This document shows, piece after piece, positions 18,308 through 28,730 of a DNA stretch of 64,000 nucleotides. Numbering within the stretch: the stretch's first letter is position 1; every line of letters starts with the position of its first letter. This DNA comes from Sphaerisporangium fuscum (GTDB lineage Bacteria > Actinomycetota > Actinomycetes > Streptosporangiales > Streptosporangiaceae): NCBI RefSeq assembly GCF_018531465.1, contig NZ_JAHDTF010000006.1, positions 186,001 through 250,000 of the forward strand, given 5' to 3'. The notes beneath the pieces are model-generated. The model was not told the DNA's origin. It made no database searches and worked only from the letters and a program-made list of their open reading frames with translations. The position numbers and the translations under genes were made by a program.

Positions 18308-19660
18308 TTAGCTGAGCGGCATCATCTGCTCGACCAGCGAGGTGGTGTGCTTGGCGTACCTGAACAGCGGGTGCGCCAGCACCTCCATCAGGAACGGCAG
18401 GTTGGTGCGCACGCCCGGCCCGCGCACCGTGAACTCCTCCAGCGCCCGGTGCGCCCGGGCCAGGGCCTCTCCCCTGGTCGGCGCCCACACCGACACCTTC
18501 GCGATCAGCGGATCGTAGTCCGCGGTGACCCGCGTCCCGGCGGCCACGTGGGTGTCGACCCGGGTGAAGGGGCCGCCCGGCGGGACGAACTCCTCGACCA
18601 GCCCCGGCGCGGGCAGGAACCCCCGCGACGGGTCCTCGGCGTTCACCCGGCACTCGATCGACACCCCGGAGGACACGATGTCCTCCTGCCGGTACGTCAG
18701 CCGCTGCCCCGCCGCGATCAGCAGCTGCTCGCGCACCAGGTCGATCCCGGTCACCATCTCGCTGATCGGATGCTCCACCTGCAGCCGGCAGTTCACCTCC
18801 AGGAAGTAGCAGGCCCCGTGCTCGTCCACGACGTACTCGAAGGTGCCCGCCCCGGCGTAGCCGGCCTCACGGGCGGCGTGCACGGTGATCTCACCGAGGT
18901 GCTCCAGCGTCGCCGAGGGCAGGTTCGGGGGCGGCGTCTCCTCGATCAGCTTCTGCCGCCGCCGCTGCACCGAGCAGTCCCGGGCGCCGAGGTGCACCAC
19001 CTCGCCGTGCCCGTCGGCCAGGATCTGCACCTCCACGTGCCGCGCCGCGTCCAGGTACTTCTCGACGTACACCCTGGGGTCGCCGAACAGGGCCAGCGCC
19101 TCGCGGCGGGTGACGGCGAACGCGCGGGCGAACTCGCCCGGCTCGTGCACCACCGTCATCGCCCGGCCCCCGCCGCCCGCCGAGGCCTTGATGAGCACCG
19201 GGTAGCCCACCGCGTCCGCCGTGCGGGCGGCCTCGGCGGCGTCGGTGGCCGGGCCCGGACTGCCCGGCAGCAGCGGCAGCCCGGCGGCCACGGCGAACTC
19301 CCGCGCCGAGACCTTGTCGCCCAGCCGCGCGATCACCTGCGCCGGAGGCCCGATCAGCGTGATCCCGTGCGCGGCGCAGATCTCGGCGAACTCCGCGCTC
19401 TCGGACAGGAAACCGTACCCCGGATGGACGGCGTCCGCCCCGGCCTGCAGCGCCGCGGCGATCACGGCCGCCGGGTCGAGGTAGCTGCGCCGGGGCGCGG
19501 CCGGACCGATCTGGATCGACTCGTCGGCCTGGCGCACCGCGGCGGTGTCGCGGTCGGCCGTGGAGTGGGCGACGACCGTGCGGACCCCCATCTCGCGGCA
19601 GGTCCGCAGCACGCGCATGGCGATCTCGCCCCGGTTGGCGACCAGAACTGTGGTGAACAT
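18308..19660 (-). CDS. accC: Biotin carboxylase subunit of acetyl-CoA carboxylase (AccC)
   Basis: A 450-residue biotin carboxylase, full length. It carboxylates biotin on the BCCP subunit using ATP and bicarbonate. Visible features: N-terminal VANRGEIAMRVLRTCREMG, the ATP-grasp Gly-rich loop KASAGGGGRAM (Lys158 and residues 161-165), the carboxyphosphate/bicarbonate region with EVNCRLQVEHPISE, and a C-terminal domain with YDPLIAKV. It is followed 49 bp away by BCCP upstream in the same operon (accDA, accB, accC order of transcription). The set is dedicated to malonyl-CoA supply for the divergently encoded type II PKS, as in several pentangular polyphenol clusters. Confidence 0.95.
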   Translation of the reverse strand: MFTTVLVANRGEIAMRVLRTCREMGVRTVVAHSTADRDTAAVRQADESIQIGPAAPRRSYLDPAAVIAAALQAGADAVHPGYGFLSESAEFAEICAAHGITLIGPPAQVIARLGDKVSAREFAVAAGLPLLPGSPGPATDAAEAARTADAVGYPVLIKASAGGGGRAMTVVHEPGEFARAFAVTRREALALFGDPRVYVEKYLDAARHVEVQILADGHGEVVHLGARDCSVQRRRQKLIEETPPPNLPSATLEHLGEITVHAAREAGYAGAGTFEYVVDEHGACYFLEVNCRLQVEHPISEMVTGIDLVREQLLIAAGQRLTYRQEDIVSSGVSIECRVNAEDPSRGFLPAPGLVEEFVPPGGPFTRVDTHVAAGTRVTADYDPLIAKVSVWAPTRGEALARAHRALEEFTVRGPGVRTNLPFLMEVLAHPLFRYAKHTTSLVEQMMPLS

Positions 19661-19709
19661 GACGCTCCAGACTCCGAGCTCCAGCAGAAAAGATCAGTGG
19701 CCGTCGCGG

Positions 19710-20195
19710 TCAGCCGGCCTCGAGCGGCACCAGGGCCAGCAGCGGTTCCTCGTACTGCACCGGGGAGCCGTCGGCGGCGACGATCTCGACGACGCGCCCG
19801 GCCTGCTCGGCCTGGACCGCGTTCATCAGCTTCATCGCCTCGATGATCCCCACCTGCTGCCCCGGCTCGACCACGTCGCCGACCTCGACGAACGGTGGCG
19901 CTCCGGGTTCCTGCGCGCGGTAGAAGGTGCCCACCATCGGGGCGGTGACCAGGATCGAGCCGGGCGGGGCCGTGGCGGCGGGCAGGGTGCCGGCCTCCCC
20001 GCCGCCTTCCACCACCTCCAGGCCGGGCGGGGTCTGTGCCGGGGGGGACCATTCGACGGCGACGGCGATCGCGGCGGTCGAGACGGTGATCCTGCGAAGG
20101 GGCGCTACGCCGGCGTCGCCGAGCCGTGCGGCGTGCCGCACGACCCACTCCAGCACCTGCTCGCGCTCGTCGACGTGCGCGGGTTCGGCTGTCAA
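19710..20195 (-). CDS. accB: Biotin carboxyl carrier protein (AccB/BCCP)
   Basis: A 161-residue BCCP. TTG 20195 is chosen because AAAGGAGGA ends 6 nt before it and no better start fits. The N-terminal part is helical, followed by a Pro/Ala/Gly-rich linker (about 50-80) and the C-terminal biotinyl domain with the exact motif EAMKLMN, biotin-accepting Lys122. It carries CO2 between AccC and AccDA. It lies between accDA and accC on the same strand, clearly one operon. Confidence 0.92.
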   Translation of the reverse strand: MTAEPAHVDEREQVLEWVVRHAARLGDAGVAPLRRITVSTAAIAVAVEWSPPAQTPPGLEVVEGGGEAGTLPAATAPPGSILVTAPMVGTFYRAQEPGAPPFVEVGDVVEPGQQVGIIEAMKLMNAVQAEQAGRVVEIVAADGSPVQYEEPLLALVPLEAG

Positions 20196-20265
20196 TGCAC
20201 GTCCTCCTTTCGGTGACTTACCGAGGCGGCCGGACGCGGCCCGCCTCCACACGGCCGGCCTCTGG

Positions 20266-21942
20266 CTAGGCGGGCAGCCCGAAGGCGCGGAAGCGCCCGG
20301 TCCGCCCGGCCAGCAGCCGCGCCGGGTCAAGGGACACAAGTTCGTGCAGCGCCGCGGTGACGGCGCCTTTCACCAGGCCCGCCGTCAGGGACGGGTTGCG
20401 GTGCGCGCCGCCGTCGGGTTCGGGGATGACGGCGTCGACGATCCGGTGGGCGAGCAGGTCGCGCGCGCCGATGCCGAGGGCGGCCGCGGCCCTGGGCGCG
20501 GCGGCGGGGTCGCGCCACAGGATGGCCGCGCACCCCTCGGGGCTGATGACCGAGTAGACGGCGTTGCCCAGGGCGAGCACCCGGTCGGCCACGCCGAGGG
20601 CCAGCGCTCCCCCGCTGCCGCCCTCCCCGGTGACGACCGCGACCACCGGCACGGGCAGCGTCGACATCAGCCGCAGGTTCTCGGCGATGGCGTGGGCCTG
20701 GCCGCCGGTCTCGGCCTCCACCCCGGCGTGGGCGCCGGGGGTGTCGATCAGGGTGACGACGGGCAGCCCGAGCTTGGCGGCCAGGCGCATCAGCCGGGCG
20801 GCCTTGCGGAACCCGGCCGGGGAGCCCATGCCGAAGTTGCGGGCGACCAGTTCGCGGGTGTCGTGCCCTTTCTGGTGGCCGATCAGCATGACCGGGACGC
20901 CATCCAGGCTGCCGAGGCCGCCGACGATGGCCGGGCAGTCGCCGGAGGCACGGTCGCCGTGCAGTTCCTGGAAGTCCTCCAGCAGGTGGCCGGCGTAGTC
21001 CAGGGTGGTGGGACGGCCGGGGTCGCGGGCCAGCGTCACGGTCTGCCAGGGGTCGCGTACGGGCAGCTCGCCGGGGTCGCGCACCAGCGGCGGGGCGCTC
21101 CGGCGCCAGTGGGAGGGGACGGGGCGGCCGCGCCGGGCCCAGGCGGCGGCGGTCAGCAGGGCGGCCAGGACGGGCCGCAGTTCGGGGCGTTTGCGCACGT
21201 CGTCGACCAGGCCGTCCTTCAGCAGGGTCTCGGCGGTCTGGAACCCCGCAGGGAGCGTCTGTTTCATCGTGCCGGCGATGACCCGGGGCCCGGCGAACCC
21301 CATGTGGGCGCCCGCCTCGGCGATGATCACGTCGGCGAGGGTGGCGTAGGAGGCGGCGACGCCGCCGTAGGTGGGGTCGGTGACGATCGTGACGGTGAGC
21401 AGGCCGGCCTCGTCCAGCTCCGCCAGGGCGCGGCTGGTCTTGGCCATCTGCATCAGGGCGAGCGCGCCCTCCTGCATCCGGGCGCCGCCCGAGGCGGTGA
21501 CGATCACCAGCGGCGTGGCCTCCTCCAGCGCGTGCCGGGCGGCGGCGGTGATGCGCTCGCCGACGGCGCAGCCGAGGCTGCCGCCCATGAACCGGAAGTC
21601 CATGACGGCGGCGGTGAGCGGGTGGCCGCCGGTGGAGGCCGCCACGCACACCACGGCCTCGTCCAGGCCGGTGGCGCGGCGGGTCTGTTCCAGGCGGGCC
21701 GGGTAGGGGCGGGTGTCGGTGAAGCCGAGCGGGTCGGTCACGGTGGGCGGGACGGGCAGGGGCCTGGCCGAGCCGGGGTCGAGGAGCTGGCCGAGGCGTT
21801 CGGGCGCGCCGAGCCGGTCGTGGTGCCCGCAGGCCGCGCACACGCCCAGGGCGCGGCGGTGGTGCTCGCCGTACAGGGGGCGGCGGCAGCCGGGGCAGCC
21901 GATCCACAGCGGGGACGGGGCGTCGGCGCGGGTCGCGGTCAC
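20266..21942 (-). CDS. Fused acetyl-CoA carboxylase carboxyltransferase (AccD-AccA)
   Basis: A 558-residue fusion of the beta and alpha carboxyltransferase subunits, normally separate in many bacteria. The N-terminal zinc ribbon has CPGC and CAAC pairs (about residues 16-38). The beta crotonase domain includes [20 protein letters not shown] and [12 protein letters not shown]. The alpha domain includes [44 protein letters not shown] and [10 protein letters not shown]. It transfers CO2 from carboxybiotin to acetyl-CoA, giving malonyl-CoA for the PKS. The start GTG 21942 has GGAGG 7 nt upstream and overlaps the stop of a possible 15-codon leader. Confidence 0.93.
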   Translation of the reverse strand: MTATRADAPSPLWIGCPGCRRPLYGEHHRRALGVCAACGHHDRLGAPERLGQLLDPGSARPLPVPPTVTDPLGFTDTRPYPARLEQTRRATGLDEAVVCVAASTGGHPLTAAVMDFRFMGGSLGCAVGERITAAARHALEEATPLVIVTASGGARMQEGALALMQMAKTSRALAELDEAGLLTVTIVTDPTYGGVAASYATLADVIIAEAGAHMGFAGPRVIAGTMKQTLPAGFQTAETLLKDGLVDDVRKRPELRPVLAALLTAAAWARRGRPVPSHWRRSAPPLVRDPGELPVRDPWQTVTLARDPGRPTTLDYAGHLLEDFQELHGDRASGDCPAIVGGLGSLDGVPVMLIGHQKGHDTRELVARNFGMGSPAGFRKAARLMRLAAKLGLPVVTLIDTPGAHAGVEAETGGQAHAIAENLRLMSTLPVPVVAVVTGEGGSGGALALGVADRVLALGNAVYSVISPEGCAAILWRDPAAAPRAAAALGIGARDLLAHRIVDAVIPEPDGGAHRNPSLTAGLVKGAVTAALHELVSLDPARLLAGRTGRFRAFGLPA

Positions 21943-21986
21943 GCGCCGGCCTCCGCGGCCGCCGTGACGCCGTCCTGTGGTCGCAT
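21939..21986 (-). CDS. Possible 15-residue leader ORF coupled to accDA
   Basis: ATG 21986 lies 7 nt after a strong GGAGG and encodes [15 protein letters not shown] before a TGA that overlaps the accDA start as GTGA. Such an arrangement permits translational coupling. Because accDA also has its own GGAGG inside this ORF, the leader could be fortuitous. Confidence 0.35.
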   Translation of the reverse strand: MRPQDGVTAAAEAGA

Positions 21987-22417
21987 CTGTTCCCCTCCGG
22001 TTTCGCGGCGGAGGCCGGGCGGGCCTCCTCTCATGCGGAAAACCATTCCTCCGGCCGCTGGTCGGGCGATGGCCGGGCGATGGAGGGGCCCTGGTGCGGG
22101 CGGCGGCACCGGCGTCACGGGGCGGGAACGGGGGCCACCGGCCCGGCCAGCTTTATGCGGCTTTTATACGGAAATAACACCTTTTAACGCATCAAAACGG
22201 GCAGGGTGGCTGCGTCCGCCGCACCGCCCGTCCGAGGGCCTCCCCATTCGGAAATCCTGCGGGATGTAAAGAAGATAGTGCGAGACCAGGACTTTTTCGG
22301 AGATTTTGTCCTGAGGAGCCATTTTTCCGGAAGTTCCGATAAGCGGGTTCATCTAAATTCGAGAGGTCCACCAGGTCCCAGGTGGGGCGACGTCGCCGAT
22401 CAACTTCGGAGATCAGC
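21987..22417. promoter_or_regulatory. Divergent promoter region between the acc operon and the SARP gene
   Basis: This 431-bp space contains unusually AT-rich blocks for the window (about 22,150-22,195 and 22,260-22,370), as expected for promoters and activator sites. TTTTTC occurs at 22293 and 22322 in similar contexts (TTTTTCGGA, TTTTTCCGGA), 29 bp apart. I could not identify a classical SARP heptamer array with confidence. It presumably controls both arms of the polyketide cluster. Confidence 0.5.
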
Positions 22418-24373
22418 ATGGAATTCCGGGTTCTGGGCTCGCTGCAAGTCGTCGACGGCGTCACCGACCTGACGCCCAGCGCCGCCAAGGTGCGCGCCCT
22501 GCTGGCGATGCTCGTCCTGCGGCACAACCAGATCGTCTCGACGCGCGAGCTGATCGACGAACTGTGGGGCGAACGCCCCCCGGCCACCGCGCTGCCCACC
22601 CTGCACACCTACGTCTACAAACTGCGCAAGATGCTGGGCGCCGGCGGCCCCGCCTCGGTGGACACCAAGCCGTACGGCTACCTGCTCGCCACCGCGCCCG
22701 AGACCATCGACGTCTACCGCTTCGACCGGCTGGTCGCCGAGGGCTGGAGCGCCCTGGAGCGCGAGGAGCCCGCGCACGCCGCCGAGACCCTCACCCACGC
22801 CCTCGCGCTGTGGCGGGGACCGGCCCTGGCCAACCTCACCGCCGGCGAACTGCTGTCGGCGCAGATCACCCGCCTGGAGGAGAGCCGGCTGCGCGCCCTG
22901 CAACTGCGCCTGGAGGCCGACCTGCGGCTCGGCAGGCACCGCGAGCTGATCAGCGAGCTGAAGGAGCTCATCGCCACCTACCCCCTCAACGAGGACTTCT
23001 ACGCCAAGCTCATGACCGCCCTCTACCAGGTGGGGCGGCGAGGCGAGGCGCTGGAGGTGTACCACAACCTGCGGCAGGTCCTGGTCGGCCAGCTCGGCCT
23101 GGAGCCCTCCCCCGCGCTCAGCCGCCTGCAGCAGCGGCTGCTGTCGGGCGACCCGGCCCTGGAACAGCCCGACCTGGAGCCCGTCCCCGAACCCCGCCCC
23201 GCCCCGCAGGCGCCCGCCGTCGCCGTCAAGCCCGCGCAACTGCCCCCCGACATCGCCGACTTCGTCGGGCGGGACGAGGCCGTCGAGCGGATCGCCACCG
23301 TCCTCTCCCGGCCCGCCGAGTCCGGCACCGCCGTGCGCGTGGTCTGCCTCACCGGCATGCCGGGCGTGGGGCAGACGGCGCTGGCCGTCCACGCCGCCCA
23401 CCGCTGCCGCGCGGGATACCCCTCCGGCCAGTTCTACGCCCACCTCGGCGGCGCCGCCGCCCCGGCCGACCCCGGCGAGGTGCTGGCCGGATTCCTGCGG
23501 TCGGCGGGCGTCCCGGCCGCCGACATCCCGCCCGACCGGGACGAGCGCAGCAAGCTGTTCCGCACCTGGTGCAGCGACCGGCAGGTGCTCATCGTGCTCG
23601 ACGACGCCGGCGGTGCCGCCCAGATCACCCCGCTGCTGCCGGGATCACCCGGATGCGCGGTGATCGTGACCAGCCGGTTCGGGCTGCACGGGTTCGCCGG
23701 CGCCCACATGGTGGCGCTGGAGCCGCTGAACGAACAGGAGAGCCTGGAACTGCTGGCGCGGATCGTCGGCCCGGCCCGCCTGGAGGCCGAGCGCGACGCG
23801 GCCGAGCGGATCGTCCGGCTGTGCGGGCGGCTGCCCCTGGCGCTGCGGTGCGCCGGCTCCCGACTGGCTGCCGGCCAGGGGCTGAGCCTGGCGAAGTACG
23901 CCGAGCGGCTGGAGGACCCGCGTACCCGCCTGGCCGACCTGCAGGTGCCCGACCTTGACGTCCGCGCCGCCTTCCGCGGCACCTACGACCGGCTCGGCGA
24001 GCCCGAACGCGGGCTGTTCCGGCTGCTCGGCCTGCTGCAGACCCCCGAGGTCACCGTCCGGCAGGCCGAGGCGCTGCTCGGCTGCGGCCCCGACCACGCC
24101 GAACGGCTGCTCGCCCGCCTCGCCGACGCCTCCCTGCTCACCGCCGGCCCCGGGCCGGTCGGCGAGGTGCGGTACACCATCCACGAGCTGGTCCGCCTGT
24201 ACGCCAGGGAGTGCCTGACCACGGAGCTGGGCGCCCACGGCGAGGCCGTGCCGGGAGCGGGGACCGCGCAGGCCGGTGGCGAGCGGGTGGCGCGCGCGGC
24301 CGAGGTGCCGTCGTACACCCCGCCCGCCCCCGAGTGCGTGAACGGCGGCCCGGCCCGGGTGCTCGGGCCCTGA
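22418..24373 (+). CDS. SARP-family pathway regulator with NB-ARC ATPase domain (AfsR-like)
   Basis: A 651-residue regulator. The N-terminal OmpR-type DNA-binding domain (about 1-95: EFRVLGSLQVVDG, then VSTRELIDELWGERPP and HTYVYKLRKMLG) and bacterial transcriptional activation domain (about 96-240, ending LGLEPSPALSRLQQRLL) define a SARP. A Pro-rich linker is followed by an NB-ARC/STAND ATPase domain. Walker A reads GMPGVGQT with Gln319 in place of the usual Lys, so nucleotide hydrolysis may be impaired. Walker B is VLIVLDDAGG. ATG 22418 has GGAG 6 nt upstream. No TPR block follows, so it is shorter than AfsR (about 990). Its position at the head of the PKS genes makes it the likely cluster activator. 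Confidence 0.9.
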   Translation: MEFRVLGSLQVVDGVTDLTPSAAKVRALLAMLVLRHNQIVSTRELIDELWGERPPATALPTLHTYVYKLRKMLGAGGPASVDTKPYGYLLATAPETIDVYRFDRLVAEGWSALEREEPAHAAETLTHALALWRGPALANLTAGELLSAQITRLEESRLRALQLRLEADLRLGRHRELISELKELIATYPLNEDFYAKLMTALYQVGRRGEALEVYHNLRQVLVGQLGLEPSPALSRLQQRLLSGDPALEQPDLEPVPEPRPAPQAPAVAVKPAQLPPDIADFVGRDEAVERIATVLSRPAESGTAVRVVCLTGMPGVGQTALAVHAAHRCRAGYPSGQFYAHLGGAAAPADPGEVLAGFLRSAGVPAADIPPDRDERSKLFRTWCSDRQVLIVLDDAGGAAQITPLLPGSPGCAVIVTSRFGLHGFAGAHMVALEPLNEQESLELLARIVGPARLEAERDAAERIVRLCGRLPLALRCAGSRLAAGQGLSLAKYAERLEDPRTRLADLQVPDLDVRAAFRGTYDRLGEPERGLFRLLGLLQTPEVTVRQAEALLGCGPDHAERLLARLADASLLTAGPGPVGEVRYTIHELVRLYARECLTTELGAHGEAVPGAGTAQAGGERVARAAEVPSYTPPAPECVNGGPARVLGP

Positions 24374-24493
24374 CCCCTCCCCCCGGCACCATCCTCCGAC
24401 CAGCCGCCCGGCTATCCGGCCACTAGCCCCGCATCAGCACGAAACCAGACGTCCCAGACAGCATTGCTGACTATGGACGAAAGGAGACGTGTG

Positions 24494-24823
24494 GTGCATC
24501 GGACGCTAATCGTGGCGCGGATGGAACCCTCCGAGACGGAAGCGGTGGCCAAGATCTTCGCGGACTCCGACGCGAGCGATCTGCCCCATCTCATCGGGGT
24601 GTCCAGGCGGACGCTGTTCCGCTTCCACGACCTCTACTTCCACCTGGTCGAGGCCGACAAGGACATCACGCCCAACCTCTACAAGGCCCGCAGCCACCCC
24701 CTCTACGGCGAGATCAACCAGCGGCTCAGCGAGCACATCCGGCCCTACGACCCCAACTGGCGCGAACCCAAGGACGCCATGGCAGAGCCCTTCTACACCT
24801 GGGAGGCGGACGACCGTGACTGA
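24494..24823 (+). CDS. TcmI-family polyketide cyclase
   Basis: A 109-residue protein, exactly the length of TcmI. The motifs HRTLIVARM, LIGVSRRTLFRFHDLYFHLVE and RPYDPNWREP are typical of TcmI/PdmK-type second-ring or fourth-ring cyclases, ferredoxin-like alpha+beta barrel dimers in the cytosol. GTG 24494 is chosen (7 nt after AAGGAG 24481-24486); GTG 24491 is an alternative. It overlaps the next gene by 8 bp. It acts late in folding the poly-beta-keto chain, probably closing the final ring. Confidence 0.9.
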   Translation: MHRTLIVARMEPSETEAVAKIFADSDASDLPHLIGVSRRTLFRFHDLYFHLVEADKDITPNLYKARSHPLYGEINQRLSEHIRPYDPNWREPKDAMAEPFYTWEADDRD

Positions 24824-25241
24824 GATCCGCCTCACCAAGGTCTCCGCGGGCGAGGTCGCCCCCAACCGCCGCCGCGGCGGGGACATCCGCGTCCTGCTCA
24901 GCCCCAAGACCGCCGGCTCCACCTCCGGCTTCATGGGCGTCGCCTACCTGCAGCCCGGCGAACACTTCGTCGAGCACTACCACCCCTACTCCGAGGAGTT
25001 CATGTACCTCGTCCGGGGAACCGTCGTCGCCCGCATCGAGGGACGGCAGGAGATCGTCCTCAACCCCGGTGACGCCCTCATGGTGCCCAAAGAGGTCAGG
25101 CACCGGGTCGACAACACCGGCACCGAAGAGGCGTGCATGGTCTTCCACGCCAGCCCCCTCGCCCCACGGCCCGAACTCGGCCACGTCGACACCGAGCAGC
25201 AGCCCGCGGCACGAGAACCCGCGGCGGGGAGCCCCCGGTGA
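24816..25241 (+). CDS. Cupin-domain cyclase-like protein (TcmJ family)
   Basis: A 141-residue single-domain cupin. Motif 1 contains [16 protein letters not shown] (two His and Glu as metal ligands) and motif 2 is [16 protein letters not shown]. TcmJ-like cupins co-occur with TcmI-like cyclases in tetracenomycin and pentangular polyphenol clusters and help correct ring closure or product profile. It overlaps the cyclase before it and the KSalpha start after it (GTGA at 25238-25241), so translation is coupled. Confidence 0.9.
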   Translation: MTEIRLTKVSAGEVAPNRRRGGDIRVLLSPKTAGSTSGFMGVAYLQPGEHFVEHYHPYSEEFMYLVRGTVVARIEGRQEIVLNPGDALMVPKEVRHRVDNTGTEEACMVFHASPLAPRPELGHVDTEQQPAAREPAAGSPR

Positions 25242-26596
25242 ACGCTGCCGTCACCCGCCCGGCGCCCCGGCGGCGCACCCGGGCCCGCCCCGGCACGTCC
25301 CGGCCGCCGCGCACCCGCGGTGACCGCCGCGTCGTCATCACCGGCATCGGCGTCACCGCCCCCGGCGGCATCGGGACCGGCCCCTTCTGGGACCTGCTCA
25401 CCGCCGGGCGCACCGCCACACGGGCCATCACGCTGTTCGACGCCACCGGGTTCCGGTCCCGGATCGCCGCCGAATGCGACTTCGACCCCGCGGCGCACGG
25501 GCTGTCGCCACAGGAGATCCGCCGCATGGACCGCGCCGCGCAACTCGGCGTGGTGAGCGCCCGCGAGGCCCTCACCGACAGCGGCCTGACCGACGTGCCG
25601 CCCGAACACCTCGGCGTCAGCATCGGCAGCGCCGTCGGCTGCACCATGGGCCTGGAGGAGGAGTACGTCGTCCTCAGCGACGGCGGCCGGCACTGGCTCG
25701 TCGACCCCGCCTACGGGGTCCCGCAGCTGTACGGGTACATGGTGCCCAGCACCATCGCCACCGAGATCGCCTGGGCCGCCGGCGCCGAGGGCCCGGTCGC
25801 GCTCATCTCCACCGGCTGCACCGCCGGGCTCGACTCCGTCGGCCACGGATACCAGCTGGTGAAAGAGGGCAGCGCCGAGGCCGTCGTCGCCGGCGCCACC
25901 GACGCGCCCATCTCACCGATCACCGTCGGCTGCTTCGACGCGATCAAGGCCACCTCGCCCAGCAACGACGACCCCGAGCACGCCTCGCGCCCCTTCGACC
26001 TCGACCGCAACGGCTTCGTCCTCGGCGAGGGCGCCGCGGTGCTCGTCCTGGAGGAACGCCAGGCCGCGCTGCGCCGGGGCGCCAAGGTGTACGCCGAGAT
26101 CGTCGGATTCGCCAGCCGCAGCAACGCCTACCACATGACCGGCCTCAAACCCGACGGCCGCGAGATGGCCGAGGCGATCCGCGCCGCCATGCGCCAGGCC
26201 CGGCTGCATCCGGACGACGTCGACTACATCAACGCCCACGGCTCGGGCACCCGCCAGAACGACCGCCACGAGACCGCGGCGTTCAAGGACGCCCTCGGCG
26301 AACGGGCCTACCAGGTGCCCGTCAGCTCGATCAAATCCATGATCGGGCACTCGCTCGGCGCCATCGGATCCATCGAAGTGGCCGCCTGCGCGCTCGCCAT
26401 CGAGCACGACGTGGTCCCCCCGACCGCCAACCTGCACACCGCCGACCCCGAATGCGACCTCGACTACGTGCCGCGCACCGCGCGGGAACAGAAGGTCGAC
26501 GTCGTCCTCAGCGTCGGCAGCGGATTCGGCGGATTCCAGACGGCCATGCTGCTCGCCCGCGAACACGGCGGGCGGGAAGGCGACAGCCATGACTGA
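25238..26596 (+). CDS. Type II PKS ketosynthase alpha subunit (KSalpha)
   Basis: A 452-residue beta-ketoacyl synthase. The active-site Cys194 sits in STGCTAG; the catalytic His334 in NAHGSGT, Lys366 in SIKSMIG and His371 complete the thiolase-fold set. With the CLF it forms the heterodimer that condenses malonyl-ACP units into a poly-beta-keto chain. The only in-frame start is GTG 25238, which gives an unusual 30-residue Arg/Pro-rich N-terminal extension before [15 protein letters not shown], where other KSalpha proteins begin. It overlaps the CLF start by 8 bp. Confidence 0.97.
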   Translation: MNAAVTRPAPRRRTRARPGTSRPPRTRGDRRVVITGIGVTAPGGIGTGPFWDLLTAGRTATRAITLFDATGFRSRIAAECDFDPAAHGLSPQEIRRMDRAAQLGVVSAREALTDSGLTDVPPEHLGVSIGSAVGCTMGLEEEYVVLSDGGRHWLVDPAYGVPQLYGYMVPSTIATEIAWAAGAEGPVALISTGCTAGLDSVGHGYQLVKEGSAEAVVAGATDAPISPITVGCFDAIKATSPSNDDPEHASRPFDLDRNGFVLGEGAAVLVLEERQAALRRGAKVYAEIVGFASRSNAYHMTGLKPDGREMAEAIRAAMRQARLHPDDVDYINAHGSGTRQNDRHETAAFKDALGERAYQVPVSSIKSMIGHSLGAIGSIEVAACALAIEHDVVPPTANLHTADPECDLDYVPRTAREQKVDVVLSVGSGFGGFQTAMLLAREHGGREGDSHD

Positions 26597-27824
26597 CCGC
26601 ACACACGACGGGCGCCCGGTGGTCACCGGCATCGGCGTCGCCGCGCCCAACGGCCTGGGCACCCAGGCCTACTGGTCGGCCACCCTGGACGGCAAGAGCG
26701 GCATCGGCGCCATCACCCGGTTCGAACCCGAACGCTACCCGGTGCGCGTCGCCGGCGCGGTGTCGGAGTTCGACGACACCGAGCACGTGCCGAGCCGTCT
26801 GTCGGTCCAGACCGACCACTGGACCCACCTCGGCCTCACCGCCGCCGAGATGGCCCTGCGCGACGCCGGGGTCGACCCCGGCGAGCTGCCCGAATACGAG
26901 ATGGCGGTCGTCACCGCCAGCTCCTCCGGAGGCACCGAGTTCGGCCAGCGGGAGATCGAGAAACTGTGGAGCCAGGGACCGGGATACGTCGGCGTCTACC
27001 AGTCCATCGCCTGGTTCTACGCCGCCACCACCGGCCAGATCTCCATCAGGCACGGCATGCGCGGCCCCTGCGGGGTGCTGTGCACCGAGCAGGCCGGCGG
27101 CCTGGACGTCGCCGCGCAGGCCCGCCGGCTGCTGCGCCAGAGCGCCCGCGTGGTGGTCACCGGCGGCACCGACGCCTCCCTGTGCCCCTACGGCCTGGTC
27201 GCGCAGATCTCCACCGGCCTGCTCAGCACCTGCGACGACCCCGAACGCGCCTACCTGCCCTTCGACGCCGACGCCTGCGGCTACGTCCCCGGCGAGGGCG
27301 GCGCCATGCTGATCGTGGAGGACCGGGCCCGGGCGCTCGGCCGCGGCGCCCGGCCGTACGGGGCCATCGCCGGGTACGGCGCCACCTTCGACCCGCGCCC
27401 CGCACCCGGCCGGCCGGCCAGGTCGAACCTGCGCCGCGCGATCACCCTGGCCCTGCAGGAGGCCGAGGTGGAGCCCGGCGAGGTCGACGTCGTCTTCGCC
27501 GACGCGCTCGGCGTGCCCGAACGCGACCTGGCCGAGGCGCAGGCCATCTCCTCGGTGTTCGGCCCGCACGGCGTCGCCGTCACCGCGCCCAAGACCATGA
27601 CCGGCCGCCTCTACGCCGGCGGGGCCGCGCTGGACCTGGCGACCGCGCTGCTGGCCATCCGCGACGGCGTCATCCCGCCCACCGTGGGCACCCGCGCCGC
27701 CGCCCCGGCCTACGAACTGGACCTCGTGCGCGCCACGCCCAGAGACGGCCCCGTGCGCAACGCACTGGTGCTGGCCCGCGGGCACGGCGGCTTCAACGCC
27801 GCCCTGGTCGTCACGGCCGCCTGA
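26589..27824 (+). CDS. Type II PKS chain-length factor (KSbeta/CLF)
   Basis: A 411-residue KS-like protein in which the catalytic Cys is replaced by Gln168 (CTEQAGGLD), the hallmark of chain-length factors, which decarboxylate malonyl-ACP to prime synthesis and set chain length. It begins [15 protein letters not shown] and overlaps KSalpha. Chain length cannot be read safely by eye. The accessory gene set argues for a long (20- to 26-carbon) chain. Confidence 0.96.
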   Translation: MTDRTHDGRPVVTGIGVAAPNGLGTQAYWSATLDGKSGIGAITRFEPERYPVRVAGAVSEFDDTEHVPSRLSVQTDHWTHLGLTAAEMALRDAGVDPGELPEYEMAVVTASSSGGTEFGQREIEKLWSQGPGYVGVYQSIAWFYAATTGQISIRHGMRGPCGVLCTEQAGGLDVAAQARRLLRQSARVVVTGGTDASLCPYGLVAQISTGLLSTCDDPERAYLPFDADACGYVPGEGGAMLIVEDRARALGRGARPYGAIAGYGATFDPRPAPGRPARSNLRRAITLALQEAEVEPGEVDVVFADALGVPERDLAEAQAISSVFGPHGVAVTAPKTMTGRLYAGGAALDLATALLAIRDGVIPPTVGTRAAAPAYELDLVRATPRDGPVRNALVLARGHGGFNAALVVTAA

Positions 27825-27851
27825 AACCCGACCTCGCGAACGGAGAACGAC

Positions 27852-28587
<736 letters not shown>

Positions 28588-28730
28588 CCCCTCCGGGCCA
28601 CCCATCCGTCCGGGGCCGGCCTCGTCCGGATCCCGGCCGCCCGGGCCGGAGGTCAGGCCGCCCGGACCCCTCTCTCCCCGGCACACCGCCCCACGCGGGC
28701 AACAGGTTCGACGACAAGAAGAGAGTGGGC

